Part shown: positions 58,293 to 64,000 of the stretch, piece after piece
Position numbering within the stretch: position 1 is the stretch's first letter
Layout: each line of letters opens with the position of its first letter
DNA from: CAZQMX01 sp964594965
GTDB taxonomy: Bacteria > Patescibacteriota > Minisyncoccia > Portnoybacterales > UBA2143
DNA: 64,000 nucleotides
Assembly (NCBI GenBank): GCA_964594965.1
Contig: CAZQMX010000001.1
Location: 1-64,000 of the forward strand
Reading direction: 5' to 3'
Notes under the pieces: model-generated
Seen by the model: only the letters and a program-made list of their open reading frames with translations
What the model was told of the DNA's origin: nothing
Databases searched by the model: none
Translations under genes and position numbers: made by a program

Positions 58293-59561
58293 ATGCGTAG
58301 CATTTTACAATATATTCTAAAAATTCTGGCTAAAGTAGTCCTATATCGGTACAAACCGGAAATTGTTGCTGTAACCGGTAACGTTGGCAAAACCAGCACC
58401 AAAGAAGCTATTGCCCAGGTTTTAGAAAAATTCTTTCGGGTCAGACAAAACAAGAGGAATTACAATAATGAGATTGGAGTGCCTTTAACAATAATTGGCT
58501 TAGAGACCGGCGGGAGTTCATTAATTGCCTGGTTGAAAAATTTTTTACTCGCTCTTAGAACAATTTTATGGAGAGGTGATTATCCGGAAATTCTGATTCT
58601 GGAGATGGGCATTGATAAGCCCGGAGATATGGAATATTTAATGAGTTTTATCCCGGTTGACGTCGCCGTTATCACCGCTATTGGAGAATTTCCTGTTCAT
58701 CTTGAATTTTTCCCTGGAAAAGGAAAATTGGTTCAAGAAAAAGCCCTTTTGGCTAAATCACTTGACGGAGAAGGCCAGGTGGTTCTAAATTACGATGATT
58801 TATCTGTTCGGGCGATTGGCGATGAGTTGCCCGAGGGATTAAAAAAGATTCAATACGGATTTGGTCAGGCAGCGAATTTAAGAATTATGAATTATGAATT
58901 AGGAATTAGGAATTTAGAAAAAAAAGATTTTGGCATAAGTTTCAAATTAGAATATGGAGGAAGTATTGTCCCGGCCCAGATAAAGGGGGCAACCGGAAAA
59001 CAACATGCCTTTGCCCTTGCCGCTGCCGCCGGAGTTGGATTGTATTTCGGCCTTAATCTGGTTGAGATTTCAGGAGCTTTCAAAAAACATAGATCCTTAC
59101 CCGGCCGAACCAACCTCTAAAAAGGAATTAAACAAACCTGGATTATTGATGATAGTTACAATGCTTCGCCTTTGGCAACTTTAGCTTCTCTGGAAATTCT
59201 AAACCAATTTTCAGAAGGAAAAAGAAGGAGAATTGCAGTCCTGGGTGATATGCTTGAATTAGGGAGCAAAACCGAAGAAGGTCATCGCCAAGTTGGAAAA
59301 AAAGTAAAAGAAACTGCTGATTTGCTTTTTACTGTTGGCAGCCGGGCTATCTTTATCGCTGACCAAGCCAGAAAAGCAGGAATGAAAAAAGAAAATATTT
59401 TTGAGTTCCAGACCTCAAAACAAGCCGGACTAGCAGTCCAAAAACAACTAATCAGCCAGGATATTATTCTAGTTAAAGGGTCGCGCTCAATCCATACGGA
59501 AGAAGTTACCAGAGAAATTATGGCTCATCCGGAAAAAGCCGATGAATTGTTGGTAAAATAA
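58293..59561 (+). pseudogene. murF: MurF-type UDP-MurNAc-tripeptide ligase with in-frame TAA
   Basis: The frame is continuous for 423 codons except codon 276, TAA at 59118-59120. Before it: VAVTGNVGKTSTKEAIAQVL (ATP loop, about 25-44), NKRNYNNEIGVPLTI, LEMGIDKPGDM and LPGRTNL; after it: KGIKQTWIIDDSYNASPLAT and VLGDMLELGSKTEEGH. MurF adds D-Ala-D-Ala to the wall precursor. Homologues read PGRMN(L/I)..G at this point, so the stop replaces one residue (a change of AAA to TAA would do). It could be a sequencing or assembly error, a fresh mutation, two separate polypeptides, or readthrough. The AATTATGAATTAGG repeat adds about MNYELGIRN near residue 197. Confidence 0.8.
58883..58912. repeat. AATTATGAATTAGG repeat inside murF
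   Basis: Direct repeats of AATTATG and AATTAGG encode IMNYELGIRN in frame; a sister copy at 55555-55580 encodes MNYESGIRN in rsmH. Confidence 0.7.
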
Positions 59562-59633
59562 GATTGGACAAAACCGATGACTTGTGGTAAGTTAAAGATG
59601 TGGCCTTGCCATTCCGGAGCCTTAGCGAAGGAT

Positions 59634-59705
59634 GGCCCTATCGTCTAGTGGTTAGGACGCCGCTTTCTCAAGGCGGTAACACGGGTTCGACTCCCGTTGG
59701 GGCTA
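59634..59705 (+). tRNA. tRNA-Glu (CUC)
   Basis: Acceptor GGCCCTA / TGGGGCT, D arm GTCT / GGAC, anticodon stem CCGCT / GGCGG with loop TTCTCAA (CTC), T arm ACGGG-TTCGACT-CCCGT, discriminator A, CCA not encoded. Confidence 0.93.
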
Positions 59706-59770
59706 CAAGCCTAGACGGGTTCGCCCCGTCGGATGACGGGACGGTAGTCCATCGAAAGGAGGTGATAAAA

Positions 59771-60028
59771 ATGGCGGAAGAAAAACCAATTGGTAAAGTT
59801 ACTCACTACTTTACAAATATCGGAGTAGCTGTTGTTGAAATTACCAATGGTCAATTAAAAGTAGGCGACAAGATTCATATCAAGGGAGCAACAAGCGATT
59901 TTGAGCAAAAAATTGATTCAATGCAGATAGAACATGAAAGTGTTGAGAAAGCCAAAAAAGGACAATCAATCGGCCTTAAGGTTGAACAACAGGTACGAGA
60001 AGGCGATGAAGTTTTTGTAGCTGAGTAG
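59771..60028 (+). CDS. EF-Tu domain 2-like small protein
   Basis: 85 residues. IGKVTHYFTNIGVAVVEITNGQLKVGDKIHIKGATSDFEQKIDSMQIEHE has the beta-barrel pattern of domain 2 of translational GTPases, on its own without a GTPase. Such proteins occur in anaerobes and CPR, role unknown. AAAGGAGGTGAT gives an almost complete anti-SD match 5 nt before the ATG. Confidence 0.85.
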   Translation: MAEEKPIGKVTHYFTNIGVAVVEITNGQLKVGDKIHIKGATSDFEQKIDSMQIEHESVEKAKKGQSIGLKVEQQVREGDEVFVAE

Positions 60029-60040
60029 TTTTTGAATAAT

Positions 60041-60997
60041 ATGAAAAAGAAAAGGACCAAAACAAAGGGTCTGGCGCTTTTGTCTGGCGGCTTGGATTCT
60101 ATTTTGGCAATAAAGATTTTACAAGAGCAGGGAATTGAGGTAACTGGCTTATGTTTTGTCAGTTATTTTTTTAATTCAGCCGCAGCTGAAAAAGCAGCTA
60201 AGAAACTTAAAATTAAATTAAAGATTATTGATTTTTCAGAAGAGCATCTGGAAGTTGTTAAAAAACCTCGCCACGGCCATGGTAAGGCTATCAATCCCTG
60301 TATTGACTGCCATCTTTTGATGATTAAAAAAGCCGGTGAAATTATGAAGAAAGAGAAATTTGATTTTGTTGCTACCGGCGAAGTTTTAGGCGAAAGACCA
60401 ATGTCCCAGAACAAACAAGCCCTCGAATTGATTGAAAGAGAATCCGGCCTGAAAGGATATTTGCTCCGACCCTTATCAGCCAAACTTTTTAAACCAACAA
60501 TTCTGGAAGAAAAAGGATTAATTAAAAGAGAACAACTTTTGGATATTTCCGGAAGAAGCCGGAAAAGACAAATGGCTTTGGCTGAAGAATATGGAATAAG
60601 GGATTATCCAACCCCGGCTGGCGGATGCCTTTTAACCGATCTTCAATTCGGCGACAGATTAAAAGAAATGCTTTCTCATTGGCCAAAAGCCAAAGGAAGT
60701 GATGTTAAGTTATTAAGGTTCGGTCGTCACTTCTGGATCGAAGAAAATTTAATTGTTGTTGGCAGGAATAAGGGGGATAATAATAGAATAAAGGAATTGG
60801 CGCAAAAAGGAGATGTTTTGATTGAGCCGAAAGAATTTCCTGGTCCAACAATTCTAATCAGGGGCAAACCCGCCCGCCATGCTTCGCAAGGCGAAGCGGG
60901 CAGGGAAAAAATTTTGGAAAAAAGCTTAATCCAGGCCAAGGATTTAATGATTAAATATTCGCCAAAGCTGAGAAAGAAATCTAGCTCCGAAAACTAA
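60041..60997 (+). CDS. ThiI/MnmA-like PP-loop protein with NFACT-R-like C-terminal part
   Basis: 318 residues from the ATG at 60041. PP-loop ALLSGGLDSILAIKIL (about 12-27), NPCIDCHLLM (Cys pair), DFVATGEVLGERPMSQN, GRSRKRQMALAEEYGI and PAGGCLLTD are those of the ThiI-like/DUF814-associated family of predicted tRNA-thiolating enzymes. The end, VKLLRFGRHFWI..NLIVVGRNKGDNNRI..GPTILIRGK, is NFACT-R-like. Residues ARHASQGEAG derive from an inserted palindrome (60867-60902). Exact modification is unknown. Confidence 0.8.
   Translation: MKKKRTKTKGLALLSGGLDSILAIKILQEQGIEVTGLCFVSYFFNSAAAEKAAKKLKIKLKIIDFSEEHLEVVKKPRHGHGKAINPCIDCHLLMIKKAGEIMKKEKFDFVATGEVLGERPMSQNKQALELIERESGLKGYLLRPLSAKLFKPTILEEKGLIKREQLLDISGRSRKRQMALAEEYGIRDYPTPAGGCLLTDLQFGDRLKEMLSHWPKAKGSDVKLLRFGRHFWIEENLIVVGRNKGDNNRIKELAQKGDVLIEPKEFPGPTILIRGKPARHASQGEAGREKILEKSLIQAKDLMIKYSPKLRKKSSSEN
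60867..60902. repeat. Palindrome inside the ThiI-like gene
   Basis: CCCGCCCGC..GCTTCGC / GCGAAGC..GGGCGGG-type inverted repeat (CCCGC.. / ..GCGGGCAGGG), read in frame between GKP and REKI. Confidence 0.6.
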
Positions 60998-61017
60998 ATT
61001 TTTGAATCGGTTCAGTC

Positions 61018-61127
61018 AAGCTCAATAATCATCTTTTTTTAAAAATCTTCCCCTCCATCCCGCCCGCAATGCAGGCGGGACGGCCACGCCCCCTCCCTGA
61101 TTTTAAAAAAAGAGATTATCTTCGCTT
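61018..61127. repeat. C-rich hairpin element, copy c
   Basis: AAGCTC (61018) to CGCTT (61127). Outer stem AATAATC.TCTTTTTTTAAAA / TTTTAAAAAAAGAGATTATC; core identical to copy b (CCCCTCC, inner hairpin CCCGCCCGC / GCAGGCGGG, CCACGCCCCCTCCCTGA). Preceded by a half copy of copy d's left arm. Confidence 0.8.
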
Positions 61128-61149
61128 CTTTATAGATGTCTTTAAAAGT

Positions 61150-61896
61150 ATGATTCCATATTTCTCGTACAATCAGGTTGAAATATTTGGGATAACTCTT
61201 TATCCCTGGGGGTTTTTTATTGGTCTGGCTTTTCTTTCCGGCTATTTATTGATTTTAAATCAATCCAAAAAACAGGGAATAAGGGAAAAAAATGTTTTCT
61301 GGCTTTTTATCTGGATTTTTATCGGGGTAATGATTGGTTCTCGTTTGGGATATATTCTTCAATTCCCAGGAAGATTTTTTGATAATCCAATAGATATTTT
61401 TAAATTCAGCGCCGGGGGATTGATGCTTTATGGTGGACTTATCGGAGCTTTAATTACCGGAGGACTTTATTTAAAAAAAGCCAAGCTTAATTTTTTAAAA
61501 ACAGCTGATATTTTAGCGCCGGCTATTGCTTTGGGTATCTTTATCGGTCGGATTGGCTGTTTTTTAATTAATGACCACCAGGGGGCAGTAACAAGTTTGC
61601 CTTGGGCAATTCAATGGGCGGACGGCAGTTTGCGTCACCCCATTGCCCTTTATTTATCTCTTAATGGATTAATTCTATTTTTTGTCTTATTAAAATTAAG
61701 AAAGAAATTAATTAAACCAGGCCAATTATTTTTTATTTTTCTAGCTTGGTACGCCATTTCCCGCTTTTTCCTTGATTTTCTGAGAGCAAGTGATACAGTA
61801 TTAGCAGACCCTCATTACTGGGGTTTGACAATTAGCCAGTGGTTCAGTTTGTTAATTCCTATCATACTATTTGCGTGTTTAAAATTTCGGAGATAA
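61150..61896 (+). CDS. lgt: Phosphatidylglycerol-prolipoprotein diacylglyceryl transferase
   Basis: 248 residues from the ATG at 61150; earlier in-frame codons lie in the hairpin repeat. Seven membrane segments; GLMLYGGLIGAL, the signature GRIGCFLINDHQG (normally GRIGNFINGE) with the key Arg, and RHPIALYLSLNGL near the end. It lipidates lipobox cysteines, matching the lipoprotein at 35485. The Asn-to-Cys change in the signature is noted. Confidence 0.9.
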   Translation: MIPYFSYNQVEIFGITLYPWGFFIGLAFLSGYLLILNQSKKQGIREKNVFWLFIWIFIGVMIGSRLGYILQFPGRFFDNPIDIFKFSAGGLMLYGGLIGALITGGLYLKKAKLNFLKTADILAPAIALGIFIGRIGCFLINDHQGAVTSLPWAIQWADGSLRHPIALYLSLNGLILFFVLLKLRKKLIKPGQLFFIFLAWYAISRFFLDFLRASDTVLADPHYWGLTISQWFSLLIPIILFACLKFRR

Positions 61897-61898
61897 TT

Positions 61899-61917
61899 TC
61901 GGAGGTTCGACCTCCGA
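61899..61917. repeat. TCGGAGG palindrome after lgt
   Basis: TCGGAGGTTCGACCTCCGA followed by a T run; may act as terminator of lgt. Confidence 0.8.
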
Positions 61918-61954
61918 TTTTTTTTATTCACTTAATCAATATTTTTCTTTATGA

Positions 61955-61960
61955 TATAAT
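61955..61960 (+). promoter_or_regulatory. -10 box, leaderless layout, for the P-type ATPase
   Basis: TATAAT ends 6 nt before the ATG at 61967. Confidence 0.65.
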
Positions 61961-61966
61961 ATCAGT

Positions 61967-64000
61967 ATGGCGAAAGCATGGCATAGTTTTTCAATTGAGC
62001 ATATTTTTCAAGAGGTTAATTCGGGGCTTGACGGATTGAGCCAAAAAGAATCTGAAAGAAGATTAGAAAAGTTTGGCTTAAATGAACTTCCTGAGAAAAA
62101 GCCAGTTTCTAAATTGGAACTACTTTTTGAACAGATAAAAAGTCCTCTGGTCTATATTCTTCTTATTGCCGGAGTTGTCACTTTGGTTTTGGGAGAGAAC
62201 ACTGATACAATTGTCATTTTCGGCGCCGTCATCTTAAACGCCCTAGTCGGTTATTTTCAGGAAGTTAAGGCTAATCAATCACTCGATAAATTAAGAAAAG
62301 TTCTAAAAACAAAGGCGATTGCTATTAGAGACGGAGATGAAAAAGAGATTCCTCAGGGAAAACTTGTTCCTGGGGATGTTATTTTTTTAAGAGCAGGCAA
62401 TAAGGTTCCGGCTGACGGAAGAGTAATTGAAAATTGCGATTTAAGAATTAACGAGGCTCCTTTGACCGGCGAATGGCTGTCAGCGGCTAAAACAATCAAG
62501 ATTTTCCCGGAGAAAACCTCTTTAGCCGACAGGGATAATATGGTCTATATGGGAACAGTTGTTGAAAGCGGCTGGGGTAAAGCGGTTGTGGTCAGTACCG
62601 GGCTTGGCGCTCAGATCGGTCGAGTGGCAGAAGTAATCAAAGAGACCAAAGAAAAAAAGACGCCTTATCAGAGGAAATTATCCCATTTCAGCAAAATTGT
62701 TGGTTTAGTTATTCTTGCTATTGCTTCAGCTATCTTTATAGAAGGATTAGTAACCAAGCATAATTTTGTTGAAATGTTTACTACTTCTGTTGCGGTTGCG
62801 GTTGCGGCAATTCCAGAGGGATTACCCGTTGCCATGACCGTCATTTTGGCCCTGGGCATGCAAAGAATTCTGAAGAAAAGGGGATTGGTCAGAAAACTGG
62901 CTTCGGCCGAAACCCTAGGCAGTACTTCCGTTATTTTAACCGATAAGACCGGAACGCTAACCGAAGCTAAAATGGAAGTTGCCGGTGTTTATACCGGGAC
63001 AAAGGAACTTTTAGGCGATCAATTAAATCATAGATTTGACGGAGAAAGCAATCATTCTCATGTCCGGCTTTTGAAAATTGCCATGATTTGCAACGAGGCC
63101 TTTATTGAAAACCTTGAAGAACCAACTGAGAAATGGGTTATCCGGGGAAGGCCAACCGAGAAAGCCCTGCTTTTAGCGGGAATCCAGTTTGGCTTGTCTA
63201 AAAAAGAAATCTTAAAAAGGGAAGCCTTAATTGACCGTTTTCTTTTTGATCCAATTTACAAATACGCGGCTTGCCTTCATAGGTTAGACGATGAAAATAA
63301 TGTTCTATACGCCGTTGGCTCGCCAGAGGTTATCCTTTCCTCTTCAACCTATTTGGATAGCGATGGCCAGGAAAAAGAGTTACTTCTATCTGATTTTGAT
63401 AAAATTAAGAAGAAAATAGATAATTTGACTAATAGCGGTCTAAGGGTTGTTGCAATTGCCTACAAAAAAACAAGGGAAAAAGAGATAAAGAAAGAAGGGG
63501 AGAATAAACTGGGAGACATGGTTTTTGTTGGTTTTCTTTCTCTTCATGACCCGATTAGAAAGGGGACTAAAGAAGTAATGGATGTCTGTCGTCGGGCAGG
63601 AATGAAGCCGATTATTGTTACCGGCGATCATAGATTAACAGCCAAGAAGGTAGCGGAGAAACTTGGCTTTCCGGTTGAAGATAAAAACATCCTCGAAGGA
63701 AAAGAACTTGAACAAATGAACGAGAAGGAATTTGAAAGAAGAATTAGAGAGATTCATGTCTATGCTCGGGTTGAACCAAAACAGAAATTAAGAATTGTTC
63801 AGGCCTGGCAGAAAAGGGGAGAGGTTGTTGCTATGACCGGTGATGGCATCAATGACGCCCCGGCTCTTTCCCAGGCGGATATTGGCGTCGCTCTCGGCTC
63901 TGGCACCGATGTTGCCAAAGAGGTCTCCGATATGGTTCTTTTAACAGATAACTTTCATGTTATTGTTGCTGCTATTGAAGAAGGCAGGGCAATTATTGAC
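61967..64000 (+). CDS. Cation-transporting P-type ATPase, partial
   Basis: 678 codons, running off the right edge. Actuator region with LTGEW in place of the usual TGES, membrane motif AIPEGLPVAMTVILALGMQR (about 283-302), phosphorylation site ILTDKTGTLTEA (about 324-335), ATP-binding domain, and hinge AMTGDGINDAPAL near the end. Motifs fit the Ca2+/Mn2+ (P2A) group. The remaining membrane helices lie beyond the window. Confidence 0.9.
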   Translation, partial: MAKAWHSFSIEHIFQEVNSGLDGLSQKESERRLEKFGLNELPEKKPVSKLELLFEQIKSPLVYILLIAGVVTLVLGENTDTIVIFGAVILNALVGYFQEVKANQSLDKLRKVLKTKAIAIRDGDEKEIPQGKLVPGDVIFLRAGNKVPADGRVIENCDLRINEAPLTGEWLSAAKTIKIFPEKTSLADRDNMVYMGTVVESGWGKAVVVSTGLGAQIGRVAEVIKETKEKKTPYQRKLSHFSKIVGLVILAIASAIFIEGLVTKHNFVEMFTTSVAVAVAAIPEGLPVAMTVILALGMQRILKKRGLVRKLASAETLGSTSVILTDKTGTLTEAKMEVAGVYTGTKELLGDQLNHRFDGESNHSHVRLLKIAMICNEAFIENLEEPTEKWVIRGRPTEKALLLAGIQFGLSKKEILKREALIDRFLFDPIYKYAACLHRLDDENNVLYAVGSPEVILSSSTYLDSDGQEKELLLSDFDKIKKKIDNLTNSGLRVVAIAYKKTREKEIKKEGENKLGDMVFVGFLSLHDPIRKGTKEVMDVCRRAGMKPIIVTGDHRLTAKKVAEKLGFPVEDKNILEGKELEQMNEKEFERRIREIHVYARVEPKQKLRIVQAWQKRGEVVAMTGDGINDAPALSQADIGVALGSGTDVAKEVSDMVLLTDNFHVIVAAIEEGRAIID

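Noticed and set aside
59118..59120. Stop-codon reassignment
   Set aside because: Many genes here end in TAA, TAG and TGA normally; one TAA in one gene cannot support a changed code.
1..64000. Prophage, insertion sequence with transposase, or CRISPR-Cas
   Set aside because: No integrase, transposase, phage structural or cas gene was recognised on either strand.

Overview
The window looks like a chromosomal piece of a Candidate Phyla Radiation (Patescibacteria, probably Parcubacteria-like) bacterium. Signs seen directly are an AT-rich sequence, very tight gene packing with many 1-20 nt overlaps, trimmed versions of core proteins (release factor 1 without its first domain, a 152-residue EF-Ts), lipid-cycle and wall genes but almost no biosynthesis, several lineage-typical secreted or membrane proteins (DUF5667-like, DUF5671-like, SIMPL), and a tRNA interrupted by a group I intron. 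TGA is used as a stop codon (for example in the ATGA overlap at 21975-21978), so the code appears standard rather than the UGA-glycine code of some CPR lineages. The lineage call is an inference from gene style; no 16S gene is present.

Layout: 1-5000 holds a partial membrane glycosyltransferase (- strand), a secreted repeat protein, a membrane-anchored Clp-type ATPase and a GtrA-like protein. 5500-12500 holds dnaX, tRNA-Gln with a GIY-YIG cassette and an orphan HEPN-like gene, a membrane-anchored trypsin-like protease, a RimK-like ligase, an apt-mtnP salvage pair and a DUF5667-like protein. 12469-18562 has two glycosyltransferases, the split tRNA-Asn and a 1179-residue surface protein. 18747-21670 is a metal/redox cluster (two NifX-like proteins, a MinD-type ATPase with ferredoxin insert, a cation diffusion facilitator, DUF134). 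22428-26510 has an ECF sigma factor, a membrane partner and an envelope operon. 26565-36246 has a glycosyltransferase, uppP, SIMPL and a MacAB-like efflux operon with two permeases, then small SD-led genes. 36315-45609 is mostly information processing: UDG4, mnmA, trpS-prfA-rpmE, rpsB-tsf, four tRNAs, rpmG. 47909-51461 holds uppS, a polyprenyl synthase, pcm and mltG. 51462-53225 carries two RNA elements and rplJ-rplL. 54528-59561 is a compact division/wall cluster (mraZ-rsmH-ftsL-ftsI-murF). The end has tRNA-Glu, an EF-Tu domain-2-like protein, a ThiI-like protein, lgt and the start of a P-type ATPase.

The most unusual content lies between the genes. (1) Three copies of a 130-143 bp element with long terminal inverted repeats, each flanked by TATG and each ending exactly on the start codon of the next gene; collapsing two of them restores overlapping gene pairs, so they look like insertions. 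An internal segment complementary to the left end plus its TATG suggests either a single-strand transposition signal or an RNA switch. (2) A second family of large hairpins with AT outer stems and C-rich inner strands. (3) Several short palindromic repeat families that also occur inside housekeeping genes (dnaX, trpS, mnmA, rplL, rsmH, murF, a ThiI-like gene). (4) Two unassigned structured RNAs with their own promoters and terminators (39435-39556 and 51591-51850). (5) A promoter layout in which the -10 box sits exactly six bases before the ATG for at least eight genes, implying widespread leaderless transcription.
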